DNA from: DAOUKH01 sp964291475
GTDB taxonomy: Bacteria > Chloroflexota > Dehalococcoidia > SHYB01
NCBI GenBank assembly: GCA_964291475.2
Contig: OZ220083.1
Coordinates: 1-64,000 of the forward strand
DNA: 64,000 nt
Reading direction: 5' to 3'
The notes below the pieces were generated by a model, which was given only the letters and a program-made list of their open reading frames with translations, searched no databases and was not told the DNA's origin. Position 1 is the first letter of the stretch. Each line of letters begins with the position of its first letter. Below are positions 1-8,004 of the stretch, piece by piece. The position numbers and the translations under genes are program-made.

Positions 1-67
1 CCGCTAGGGCCACGCGGGGCGCTCTCGTCGTACAATCAACCGACGCCTTCTTTTCGGCGCCTACGTC

Positions 68-2440
68 ATGGACCTGAATCTCGGCGACAGTCTCGGCCGA
101 TTCCAGATCGAAGCGAGGATCGGAGCTACCGGCCTCGCCAGCCTCTACCGGGCGCGTGAGACGACGACGGGCCGCCGCGTCGCCCTCAAGGTCCTTCGCC
201 CCTACCTGTCCGAGGCCTCGAACGCCGCCGAGGACTATCTCTCGATCACGGCCCGCGCCGCCGCGCTCAGTCATCCCCGCGTCGCGTCGATCGTGGACTG
301 GGGCATGGAGGACGTGCCCTGGACCGCCTTCGCGCTCGCGGAGGGATCGCTCGCGGACGACTCCCGCCCTCGAACGCCGCGGGAGGCGGCCCGCATCGTC
401 TCCGACGTCGCCGAGGCACTGGACGCCGCCCACGCCGCGGGCCTGCTGCACCTCGACCTGAAGCCCGGCAACGTGCTCATCGACGACGAAGGGCGCTTCC
501 TGCTGAGCGACTTCGGCATGCCCGTCGTCGCCGCCGGAGTCGATCCGCTGGTGCGCGTGACCTCGAAGACGCCGCTGGCAACCTTTATGTCGCCGGAGCA
601 GGCCGATCTCGGCGCAACCACACCGGCGAGCGACATCTACTCCCTCGGCGTGCTTGCATACTGGCTGCTCACCGGCGGCGAGGCGCCCTACGAGGGCGGC
701 GACGCGGCGACGGTCGCCGCCAAGCAGCTTCGCTACCCGGCGCCGAGCCTGGAGGACGCCGCTCCCGGAGTGCCCCGCGAGGTCGCCGGCGTCGTGGCGC
801 GGGCGCTGTCGCGGAACCCGGAATCGCGCTTCGCCACGGCGGGCGCCTTCGCCCAGGCCCTGACCCAAGCGGCGGATGCTGCTCCCGACGCGCCGGCAGA
901 AGAGAGCGCGCGCCGGCGCGCAAGGCCGGAGGTGACAGTCAACGTACCCGCTCCCCTTCGGCCGCCGGCCCCCGACGAGCCGTTCAAGGCGGCACGCATA
1001 CGGTGGTCGGGCGAGCGGTGGCGAAGCGTGGCGACGACCAAGACACAACGGACCCTTACCGTCGGCGGCATCGCTGCTGCCATCGTCATCGCGATACTGG
1101 TCCAGTTCGCCCTGACCGGCTCGTCGATCTCCCCGACGCCGGGAGTCACGTCGGCATCGTCGGCGGAGAACTGGACGATGAACCAGGGGGACCCGCTCCA
1201 CAGCGGCATCCTTCCCGGCCCGGGGCCGTCGCTCTCGGGCGAGGTCGCTTGGACCATCAGCCGGATCGGACGGATCACCCATGAGCCCCTGGTGGTGGAC
1301 GGCGTCGCCTACTGGAGCCCCGGCGACCGCAACTTCCTGGCTCTGGATGCCGCCACCGGCGCGACGCTGTGGGAGGTGACGGAGCTCGGCTTCGTGAACG
1401 TGACGCCCGCCTACGCCGAAGGCAGGCTGTACATCGCCACCGTGGAGGGGCTGTCCGTCCTCGACGCCGCCACGGGGTCGCCGCTGTGGAGCCTCCCTTT
1501 GCAGGGGCCGAACGACTCCTCTCCGGTGGTCAAAGACGGCGTCGTCTACCTCGGCACCGGCGGCGGGGAGGTGCTCGCGCTCGATGCCTCCACCGGCGAG
1601 GAGTTCTGGAGCTTCGCGGCAGGCGGTGTGTTCAGTACCGGTCCGGCACTGACCGAGGACGGCCTGCTGGTTGCGTCGACGCGCGGCGGCAACGTCCACC
1701 TCTTCAACGCCCGGAATGGCGACCAGCGCTTGGACTACCGCCTGTCGGCGTCGAGCGAGGGTGAGGCCGTGATCGACGGCGGCCGCGCCCTGATCGGCCA
1801 GGCCAACGGCATCCTCGTCTCACTAGACCTGAACGAACGGCGGCGGTTGTTCGACGCTCAGACCTTCTGGCTCCAGGGGCAGCTCTTTCTCTTTGGCTTC
1901 AGCGACCGCCCGCCGACGCAGCGTGGGTTCGAAGGCTCCGTAAGGCTGGGCCGCAACGAGACCATCGCCGCCGCCCCGGTGCTGGACGGCGGCCGCATCT
2001 ACATCAACACGCTCAACGGACGCGCCTTCGCTCTCGACGCCGAGTCGCTGGTCACCCTCTGGCAACGCGACGTCGGCCAGAGAAGCCCGGGGAGCCCGGT
2101 GCTGGCCGGCGGACGCCTCTACGTCGCAACCGACCGCGCCCTGCTGGCCCTGGACCCCGCCACCGGCGACGAGGTCTGGCGCTGGGACGTCGACCTGCGC
2201 CTCGCCGATCTCGCCGAATCCCCCACCCTCACCGCCGGCGGGGCCTTCGCCGTCGCCTTCCAGCTCTTCCCGGAGATCGTCATCACGGAAACGCCCGAAG
2301 GCTGGTTCTACAGCTACCGCGCATCGGAATGCGTCGGCGAGCACACCCCCCGCGAGGGCCCCTACGCCACCCAGCAGGAAGCCCAAAACCTCGCGGCCGT
2401 CCGCGCCCCCGCCTGCAGCACCCTCATCGCCCTCCGGTAA
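68..2440 (+). CDS. Membrane Ser/Thr protein kinase with C-terminal PQQ-like beta-propeller
   Basis: The protein has 790 residues. The N-terminal Hanks-type kinase domain spans about residues 11-270. It has a glycine-loop variant (IGATGLASLYRA), Lys41 in VALKVL, catalytic Asp130 in HLDLKPGNV (HLD replaces the usual HRD), and DFG at 148-150. A single membrane segment lies at about 330-349. Residues about 370-740 form repeated blade-like units (LDAATG..LW, YVATDRALLALDPATGDEVWRW) typical of PQQ/quinoprotein-like propellers. Inference: the kinase is cytoplasmic and the propeller extracytoplasmic, sensing a ligand or protein. The start ATG is the first in the frame. It stands alone ahead of a toxin-antitoxin pair. 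Substrates cannot be read from the sequence. Confidence 0.9.
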   Translation: MDLNLGDSLGRFQIEARIGATGLASLYRARETTTGRRVALKVLRPYLSEASNAAEDYLSITARAAALSHPRVASIVDWGMEDVPWTAFALAEGSLADDSRPRTPREAARIVSDVAEALDAAHAAGLLHLDLKPGNVLIDDEGRFLLSDFGMPVVAAGVDPLVRVTSKTPLATFMSPEQADLGATTPASDIYSLGVLAYWLLTGGEAPYEGGDAATVAAKQLRYPAPSLEDAAPGVPREVAGVVARALSRNPESRFATAGAFAQALTQAADAAPDAPAEESARRRARPEVTVNVPAPLRPPAPDEPFKAARIRWSGERWRSVATTKTQRTLTVGGIAAAIVIAILVQFALTGSSISPTPGVTSASSAENWTMNQGDPLHSGILPGPGPSLSGEVAWTISRIGRITHEPLVVDGVAYWSPGDRNFLALDAATGATLWEVTELGFVNVTPAYAEGRLYIATVEGLSVLDAATGSPLWSLPLQGPNDSSPVVKDGVVYLGTGGGEVLALDASTGEEFWSFAAGGVFSTGPALTEDGLLVASTRGGNVHLFNARNGDQRLDYRLSASSEGEAVIDGGRALIGQANGILVSLDLNERRRLFDAQTFWLQGQLFLFGFSDRPPTQRGFEGSVRLGRNETIAAAPVLDGGRIYINTLNGRAFALDAESLVTLWQRDVGQRSPGSPVLAGGRLYVATDRALLALDPATGDEVWRWDVDLRLADLAESPTLTAGGAFAVAFQLFPEIVITETPEGWFYSYRASECVGEHTPREGPYATQQEAQNLAAVRAPACSTLIALR

Positions 2441-2444
2441 CAGA

Positions 2445-2482
2445 TATGGGTTGCCCATACTTTCAACTATGGGTAATATGGG
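2445..2482 (+). promoter_or_regulatory. Palindromic operator upstream of vapBC-like pair
   Basis: TATGGG-TTG-CCCATA is a perfect 6-bp inverted repeat at 2445-2459. Two further direct half-sites TATGGG lie at 2468-2473 and 2477-2482, just before the antitoxin start. This is the usual location for autoregulation by a VapBC complex. The regulatory role is inferred. Confidence 0.6.
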
Positions 2483-2486
2483 CTCC

Positions 2487-2735
2487 ATGAAGACAACCCT
2501 CGAAATTCAGGATGAACTGCTCGCGCGGGCGAAACGGCATGCCCGGAAGACGGGACTCCCTCTGCGGGCGGTCGTCGAGGAAGGGCTCCGCCAGGTGCTC
2601 TCCACCGGGGCTCAGAAGTCTCGTTATCGGCTTCCGGACCTAAGCGTGGGGGAGGTTGGTGTCCGCGACCCGTTGGAGGCCTATTCTTGGCAGGACCTGC
2701 GTGAGCTCATCTACGGACAGCCAGACGCTCAATGA
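2487..2735 (+). CDS. VapB-type antitoxin
   Basis: The protein has 82 residues from the ATG at 2487 (MKTTLEIQDELLARAKRHAR). ATG at 2469 and TTG at 2451 are possible upstream starts but would overlap the operator repeats. The N-terminus is a ribbon-helix-helix-like strand (KTTLEI) followed by helices, as in VapB/DUF2191 antitoxins. The C-terminal half is probably the toxin-wrapping tail. The stop overlaps the start of the next gene by 4 bp (ATGA), so the two are translationally coupled. It binds the PIN toxin and represses the operon by analogy with the family. Confidence 0.8.
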   Translation: MKTTLEIQDELLARAKRHARKTGLPLRAVVEEGLRQVLSTGAQKSRYRLPDLSVGEVGVRDPLEAYSWQDLRELIYGQPDAQ

Positions 2736-3172
2736 TCGCCGTCGACACCAACCTGCTCGTCTATGCTCACCGACGCGAGTCGAGACACCATGACGCTGCA
2801 GCCTCCCTCATGCGGGCGCTTGTCGAGGGCGACGAGGCCTGGGCCATTCCATGGCCCTGTTGCTATGAATTCCTCAGCGTCGCCACCAATCCGCGCATTT
2901 GGAAGGATTCTGCGACTCCTCCGGACGACGCATGGCGACAACTCGCCGCATGGAGCGCTTCTCCCTCCGTTCGCTTGATCGGCGAGACTGACGACTTCCT
3001 TGAGATACTCAAGCGCTTCGTGCAGCGACCCAGAGTCATGGGAGGACTCGTTCATGACGCAAGGGTCGCCGCCATTTGTGTCGCCCATGGCGTCGCAGCC
3101 CTTCTCACTCGGGATCGCGACTTCTCCTTGTTCCCAGAACTCCGGACCCGCGACCCAATCGCAGTCAAATAG
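2732..3172 (+). CDS. VapC-type PIN-domain ribonuclease toxin
   Basis: The protein has 146 residues. The N-terminus MIAVDTNLLVYAHR carries the first PIN acidic residue (Asp5). The C-terminal part has HDARVAAICVAHGVAALLTRDRDFSLF, with the conserved metal-binding acidic residues of PIN domains (D in HDARVAA and D in TRDRDF). Family knowledge: a Mg-dependent endoribonuclease that cleaves tRNA or rRNA and is held inactive by the antitoxin encoded immediately upstream. Length is normal for VapC. Confidence 0.88.
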   Translation: MIAVDTNLLVYAHRRESRHHDAAASLMRALVEGDEAWAIPWPCCYEFLSVATNPRIWKDSATPPDDAWRQLAAWSASPSVRLIGETDDFLEILKRFVQRPRVMGGLVHDARVAAICVAHGVAALLTRDRDFSLFPELRTRDPIAVK

Positions 3173-3207
3173 GCCTTCTTCCCTGTTGGAGGGAAGTGCG
3201 GTAGCGG

Positions 3208-4449
3208 CTAAACGGCGCCCTTGCGTCGCAGGGCCTCGATCCCGGCCGCAGACTCCCCAAGCTCGCCGAGGATGGCCTCGGTGTGTTCACCGAGGCGGGG
3301 CGCGCGAGGGCCCGTGCGCCAGCCCAGTTGGTCCGAGACCCACGGCGCGTGCGGCATCGTGACCCGGACCCCGGCCTCGGGGTGGTCCACTTCGGTGAAG
3401 CACCCACGCTCGGCCATATGCGGGTCGCCGACATTCTCGTGAGGGAGGCGGATGGGCGCCCACACCACGCCATTCTCTTGTGCGGCATGGAAGAGATCGT
3501 CGGCGTTGCCGGTGGCGATGAAGGCGGCGACGACTTCATTGATGTGGGCCTGGCGCTCGGGAACGGCGCGGTAAGCGCGGTCTTCGTACCTCGGATCGGC
3601 CAGGTCTTCGGCCATGCCCTGACTATCCAGGAGCGCCACGAGCTTCCCCCACTCCTGGCCGAAGAGGCCGGGCATCACCTGGACGAGCGTGCCGTCCTTC
3701 GCCGGGGCGGTGGGGAACTGGGGCTTGCGCTTGGCGATCACGCCGGCCCCGATGTACCAGGACAGATGGTTCTCGCTGCCGTTGTTCACCGCGCCGTGGA
3801 CGGAAAGATCGATGCGCTGCCCCAGGCCGGTCAGGTCGCGTTGGGCCAGGGCGGCGAGCGCGTCCATGACGCCGAGGCAGCCGGTGATGTTCGCCGGCTG
3901 GTGCATGCCGGGAGCCATCGGCGGCGTGTCGTAGGCCCCCGTCTCGTCCGGCGGGTAGCCCGCCGTCATCATCTGGCCGCCCAGGGCCAGGGAGACGAGC
4001 TCGCCCCCCTCGTAGGACGCCCAAGGGCCGTCGATCCCAAAGTCGGTGATCGAGATGACGATGAGCCCCGGCCACCGCTCATGAACGCCGTCCCAGCCGC
4101 CCAGACCGGCCTCGTCGAGTCCGTCGACCCCCAGCGTCTCGACAAAGATGTCCGCCGTACCCAGGAGACGCTGCAGAAGGTCCCGCCCGTCGGAGTCGCC
4201 AATGTCCAGAGTGAGGCCGCGCTTGCCAACGTTAAAATGCCACCAGAAGATGCTGCGTTCGGGGTCTTCCGAATCGTCCTGGAATGGGCCGAGACGCCGC
4301 GAGGGTGCCCCGTCGGGGGGTTCGACCTTGATCACCTCGGCGCCGAGGTTGGCGAGGAGCCGCCCCAGAAACTCGCCGCGCCAATCGGCAAGCTCAACGA
4401 CGCGGACACCTTCGAGCGGAAGGAAGCCGGCGCTCTCCACAGACGGCAT
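3208..4449 (-). CDS. CaiB/BaiF family (class III) CoA-transferase
   Basis: The protein has 413 residues. The N-terminus LPLEGVRVVELADWRGEFLGRLLANLGAEVIKVEPP is the Rossmann start of family III CoA-transferases, and the ending PRLGEHTEAILGELG is typical. The family moves CoA between carboxylic acids through an aspartyl-CoA intermediate. The start ATG overlaps the stop of the upstream paralogue by one base (TGATG), so the pair is translationally coupled and may form a heteromer or act in one pathway. The acid substrate cannot be read from the sequence. Confidence 0.88.
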   Translation of the reverse strand: MPSVESAGFLPLEGVRVVELADWRGEFLGRLLANLGAEVIKVEPPDGAPSRRLGPFQDDSEDPERSIFWWHFNVGKRGLTLDIGDSDGRDLLQRLLGTADIFVETLGVDGLDEAGLGGWDGVHERWPGLIVISITDFGIDGPWASYEGGELVSLALGGQMMTAGYPPDETGAYDTPPMAPGMHQPANITGCLGVMDALAALAQRDLTGLGQRIDLSVHGAVNNGSENHLSWYIGAGVIAKRKPQFPTAPAKDGTLVQVMPGLFGQEWGKLVALLDSQGMAEDLADPRYEDRAYRAVPERQAHINEVVAAFIATGNADDLFHAAQENGVVWAPIRLPHENVGDPHMAERGCFTEVDHPEAGVRVTMPHAPWVSDQLGWRTGPRAPRLGEHTEAILGELGESAAGIEALRRKGAV

Positions 4450-5693
4450 CAGATCACATCCTCGGCGGCTAGGACTTCGAGATCGGCGGTCGAGAGGCCG
4501 AGCAGGTCGCCGTAAACCCGGGGGTTATGCTCGGCGTAGCAAGCGGCGCCCCACCCCGTCGTCCCGCGCGGGGAGGGCGACGCATCGCTGAAGATGCCGG
4601 GGTGCCCCTCGACGTCATACTCGGAGATCTCGGTGTGCCCGACACCCACGAAGTAGCCGCGGTGGCGGAGCTGTTCGTCGTTCTCGTACCGGTCCTGCGT
4701 GTCCTGGCAGACCCCCGCAGGCACGCCGGCCTCCTGCAAGCCCGCCATCAGCTCATACCGCTCGAACTGCTGCGTCCACGCCTCGACGAACCAGTCGAGG
4801 TCGTCCTGGTTCTCGTAGCGGGCTTCGAGCGTGGCGAAGCGCGGGTCACGGATCCACGCGGGCTCGCCCATGGCCCGCGTCAGGGCCCCCCAGTGATCGT
4901 CGGTCGAGCAGGCGATGACGATCCAGCGGTCGTCGCCGGCGCACCGGTAGGCGCCGTGAGGCGCGGCCTTCACGTGCTGCGAGCGGTTGCCGGAACGTTC
5001 GTAAGCCGTGCCGTTCACCGACCAGGCAGGCACCGCCGTTCCGGTGTACAGAATGGCCGGACCGACCTGTGAGAGGTCGACGTAGACGCCGCGGTTCGTC
5101 TGGTTCCGCCGCCGCAGGGCCGACATCGCGGCGATGGCGATGAAGAAGGGCCCAATGGCGTCCATGTACGAGACGCCGTAGCCGCAGGGGTCGCGATCGG
5201 GAAGTCCGACCCCGGCGGTCAGTCCGCCGACGGCGGCAGCGGTCGGGCCGTAGGTGCGGTAGGCAGAGTAGGGGCCCTTCCGTCCGAAACCGGGCGCCTG
5301 GATGTAGATGATGTCCGGCTTGATCTCGGACATGCGCTCCCAGCCGAAGCCCCAGTTTTCGAGGGTGGTCGCGGTGTAGTTCTCAATGACCACGTCGGAG
5401 ACGGCGAGGAGATGGCGAAAGAGGTCCTTCCCTTTGGGGTGGCGCATGTTGAGGGAGATGCCCCACTTGCCGGCGTGGTTGTTGTTGAAGCTGGAGCCGA
5501 GGTTGATACTCCCCGGCGGCGCCCCGCCGGGAACGCTATGCTGCGGCGAGGTCGTGCGCAGGATGTCGAGGCGGCCCTTCCACTCGAGGTGGATGACCTC
5601 CGCGCCGTAGGTGGAGAGGTACCGCGCGCCCTTCGCGCCGGCATTCACCCAGCCGAAGTCGAGCACCCGCACGCCCTGAAGCGGCTGCGTCAT
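4449..5693 (-). CDS. CaiB/BaiF family (class III) CoA-transferase
   Basis: The protein has 414 residues from ATG at 5693, which has GGAGACACG just upstream. The open frame extends to 5729, but that start lacks a ribosome site. It shows the family features QPLQGVRVLDFGWVNAGA, AEVIHLEWKGRLD, FGWERMSEIKPDIIYIQAPGFG and VYVDLSQVGPAILYT. First gene of a two-gene unit with the CoA-transferase that overlaps its stop. A TATAAT-like -10 element (5738-5743, minus strand) lies upstream. Substrate unknown. Confidence 0.88.
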   Translation of the reverse strand: MTQPLQGVRVLDFGWVNAGAKGARYLSTYGAEVIHLEWKGRLDILRTTSPQHSVPGGAPPGSINLGSSFNNNHAGKWGISLNMRHPKGKDLFRHLLAVSDVVIENYTATTLENWGFGWERMSEIKPDIIYIQAPGFGRKGPYSAYRTYGPTAAAVGGLTAGVGLPDRDPCGYGVSYMDAIGPFFIAIAAMSALRRRNQTNRGVYVDLSQVGPAILYTGTAVPAWSVNGTAYERSGNRSQHVKAAPHGAYRCAGDDRWIVIACSTDDHWGALTRAMGEPAWIRDPRFATLEARYENQDDLDWFVEAWTQQFERYELMAGLQEAGVPAGVCQDTQDRYENDEQLRHRGYFVGVGHTEISEYDVEGHPGIFSDASPSPRGTTGWGAACYAEHNPRVYGDLLGLSTADLEVLAAEDVI

Positions 5694-5791
5694 CGTGTCT
5701 CCTCGCCGCCCCGTTCGCGGCGGCGTCAACGGCGTGGATTATAGCCGCGCCTGCTTTCCGTCGCGTTGCCCGACGCCTTCGAGGCGCTAGA

Positions 5792-6250
5792 ATGGGCGCG
5801 ATGACGACGGAAGCGAGAATCCCCCGGCCAGAACGGACCGAGTTGACCAAGTTCTTCTGGGACGGCGTCGATGAGGGCCGCCTGCTCATCCTCCGCTGCG
5901 TCGATTGCGGCTTCTACGTCCACTGGCCGCGTCCGGAATGCCGCCGGTGCCGATCGGAGAACCTAGCTCCCGCGGAGGTCTCGGGGCGCGGCGTGGTCTA
6001 CTCCTACGGCGTCGCCATGCAGGCCTTCATTCCCGCCTTCGCCAACAACATTCCCTACATCCTCTCCGTCGTCGAACTCGTGGAGCAGCCTGGGTTGAAG
6101 CTGGTCACCAACATCGTCGACTGCGACGAGGAGGCGATGGAGGTCGGGATGGCGGTCGAGGTAGTCTTCCGCGAGGCGGACGAGGGACTCGTCCTGCCCT
6201 ACTTCCGGCCCGTCGGCGTGACGAAGGAGGCCGTCGATGCCTCCGCGTGA
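5792..6250 (+). CDS. Zn-ribbon/OB-fold (DUF35-type) acyl-CoA-associated protein
   Basis: The protein has 152 residues, or 149 from the second ATG at 5801. A rubredoxin-like zinc ribbon has Cys36, Cys39, Cys50 and Cys53 (LRCVDCG..PECRRCRSE), followed by an OB-fold (GRGVVYSYGVAMQAF). DUF35 proteins bind acyl-CoA and act as partners of thiolase-like proteins, for example with Ltp2 aldolases in steroid side-chain breakdown. The next gene is such a thiolase-like protein and overlaps it by 14 bp, which supports a complex. Confidence 0.85.
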   Translation: MGAMTTEARIPRPERTELTKFFWDGVDEGRLLILRCVDCGFYVHWPRPECRRCRSENLAPAEVSGRGVVYSYGVAMQAFIPAFANNIPYILSVVELVEQPGLKLVTNIVDCDEEAMEVGMAVEVVFREADEGLVLPYFRPVGVTKEAVDASA

Positions 6251-7388
6251 CGGCGGACGGCGCGTCGCCGTTGCCGGCGTGGGCTACTCGCCCGTCGCGC
6301 GGCGCAGCGGCCGCACCCTGGAATGGCTGACGCTTGCCGCGTGCCGGGCGGCCCTCGACGACGCCGGCCTCGCGCCGCAGGACGTGGACGGCATGTCGTC
6401 CTACGTCACCACGAACCAGCTCCTCTCGCTGGTGAAGACGGCGGCTGCGCTGGGCTCGCCGGGGCTTCGCTGGCACCTGGCGACGGTGGAGGGGCCGACA
6501 TTCCTCGGCGGCGCGATCCCCGCCATCGCGGCGGTGGCGTCGGGCAGCGCCGAGGTCTGCATCGCGGTGCGGAGTGTGCTAGAAGCCGGAGGGAGCTATA
6601 CGAAACGCCCACCGCCGCCGGTGGTCGGCGGTGACGACCAGTTCACCACGCCGTTCGGCGCCCACGCCAGCCCGCATTGGATCAGCCTCTACATGCGGCG
6701 CCACATGGCCGACTTCGGCACCACCGAGGAGCACTTCGCGGCCCAGGCCATCGCGCAACGCGAGTTCGCCGCCTTGAACGAGGACGCCTTCTTCCGCGAC
6801 CCGCTGACCCTGGACGACTACCTCAGCGTGCGCTACATCTCGAAGCCGTGCCGCCTGCTGGACTGTGACTACCCGGTCGACGCGAGCGCCGCCGTCATCT
6901 TCACCACCGAGGAGCGGGCGCGGTCCCTCAAGCAGAAGCCAGTCTTCGTCGAGAGCTGGGCGATGGGGTCAACCTCGACGCCCGACAGCTACATCATGGC
7001 CGACATGAACGAGGCGGGGCTGTGGAACGCCTCGCGGGCCATGTGGGAACGCACGGACCTGAGGCCCTCCGACGTCGACGTCGCCGGCCTCTACGACGGA
7101 TTCATCTTCTCCGTCTTCCAGTGGCTAGAGGGCCTCGGCTTCTGCGGCAAGGGCGAGAGCGGGCCCTTCGTCGCCGAGGGGCGCACCCGCCTGGGCGAGA
7201 GCCTGCCGGTCAACTGCGACGGCGGGGCGGTAAACGTCGGCCGCACCCACGGGGCGAACCACGTGATCGAGGTGGTTCGCCAGCTTCGAGGCCAGTCGGG
7301 AGCGCGGCAGCGCCCCGGCGCCAAGGTCGGCGTCTCCAGCAACTCGATGGGCCCCACCGGCGGCTGCCTGCTGCTTACGGCGGAGTAG
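6237..7388 (+). CDS. Thiolase-like protein (SCP-x/Ltp2-like), partner of the DUF35 protein
   Basis: The protein has 383 residues with a thiolase fold. It starts inside the upstream DUF35 gene. The usual nucleophile Cys near residue 85-90 is not evident (the region reads WHLATVEGPTFLGGA), and the usual GHPxGASG motif is replaced by GGAVNVGRTHGANH. That pattern fits non-thiolytic thiolase-like proteins such as the Ltp2 retro-aldolases better than true acetyltransferases. Together with the DUF35 neighbour it probably forms an acyl-CoA aldolase or lyase complex (inference). Function in a particular pathway is not established. Confidence 0.8.
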   Translation: MPPRDGGRRVAVAGVGYSPVARRSGRTLEWLTLAACRAALDDAGLAPQDVDGMSSYVTTNQLLSLVKTAAALGSPGLRWHLATVEGPTFLGGAIPAIAAVASGSAEVCIAVRSVLEAGGSYTKRPPPPVVGGDDQFTTPFGAHASPHWISLYMRRHMADFGTTEEHFAAQAIAQREFAALNEDAFFRDPLTLDDYLSVRYISKPCRLLDCDYPVDASAAVIFTTEERARSLKQKPVFVESWAMGSTSTPDSYIMADMNEAGLWNASRAMWERTDLRPSDVDVAGLYDGFIFSVFQWLEGLGFCGKGESGPFVAEGRTRLGESLPVNCDGGAVNVGRTHGANHVIEVVRQLRGQSGARQRPGAKVGVSSNSMGPTGGCLLLTAE

Positions 7389-7398
7389 CGGCCGGCGT

Positions 7399-7599
7399 TC
7401 AGGCGGTCTCGAATTGCAGGGCGTCGAGGTTCACCTTGGAAGCGCGCTTCGAGAGATCGTGTAGTTCTACACCTACGACTTCGTTGGATTCGTTGTAGTC
7501 CAAGACGACTCCGGGCGAGACTTCCGCGGAATCGACTATGGTGGAGTCGTCGAGGCGCAGGTAGAGGGCGTCGGCCTCTTTGTCAACGTTCAGTTTCAT
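7399..7599 (-). CDS. DUF2283 domain protein
   Basis: The protein has 66 residues. MKLNVDKEADALYLRLDD and the VDYNESNEVVGVEL-like strand pattern match the small DUF2283 family. It overlaps the end of the DUF4258 gene upstream by 4 bp. DUF2283/DUF4258 pairs are common and have a toxin-antitoxin-like arrangement, but no activity can be claimed from sequence. Confidence 0.8.
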   Translation of the reverse strand: MKLNVDKEADALYLRLDDSTIVDSAEVSPGVVLDYNESNEVVGVELHDLSKRASKVNLDALQFETA

Positions 7600-7847
7600 A
7601 GGTCACCTTGCATGTTCCGATCAAAGAATACGGTCACCACCCGCCAAGGCGCAACACGTGTGTTCACGGCTACGCGCAGCACACGATCTCCCCGTTCCGA
7701 GACACGACAGAAGAACCGCTCCACTTCCTCGTCGTAGGGATCGGGGGTACGCAGCACAGGTTCAGATATGGCTTGCTCGACCCACTCCTTGGAGATCGCT
7801 CGTTCCGCCATAACGTGAACCGCGTGCCTGGTGAATTCTAGTTGCAT
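7596..7847 (-). CDS. DUF4258 domain protein
   Basis: The protein has 83 residues. The start MQLEFTRHAVHVMAERAISK and the ending VTVFFDRNM fit the DUF4258 family. These small RelE-like proteins are usually encoded just before a DUF2283 protein, as here. Inference: a TA-like pair, with this as the possible toxin-like member. Its start codon is only 11 bp from the 3' end of the tRNA-Arg gene, a common landing area for such cassettes. Confidence 0.78.
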   Translation of the reverse strand: MQLEFTRHAVHVMAERAISKEWVEQAISEPVLRTPDPYDEEVERFFCRVSERGDRVLRVAVNTRVAPWRVVTVFFDRNMQGDL

Positions 7848-7857
7848 CGCGTTTGGG

Positions 7858-7934
7858 TGGCCTCCCCGCTGGGATTCGAACCCAGGACCTACGGATTAGA
7901 AGTCCGTCGCTCTATCCAGCTGAGCTACGGGGAG
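7858..7934 (-). tRNA. tRNA-Arg (anticodon TCT)
   Basis: Read on the minus strand, the acceptor CTCCCCG pairs perfectly with CGGGGAG. The D arm (TAGCTCAGCTGGATAGAGC), an anticodon loop holding TCT, and the T arm (CTGGG-TTCGAAT-CCCAG) are all present. The 3' CCA is encoded at 7858-7860. Without CCA the gene runs 7861-7934. Confidence 0.95.
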
Positions 7935-8004
7935 CCGGGGCGGGAGCGTCGAGCCTCCGCCGTGGGTTCGATTATATGCCCGCGCGGATACGTGGGAGCA
8001 GCCG

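Noticed and set aside
7596..7934. Genomic island attachment site at tRNA-Arg
   Set aside because: No integrase and no direct repeat of the tRNA 3' end was seen nearby; only a DUF2283/DUF4258 pair adjoins it.
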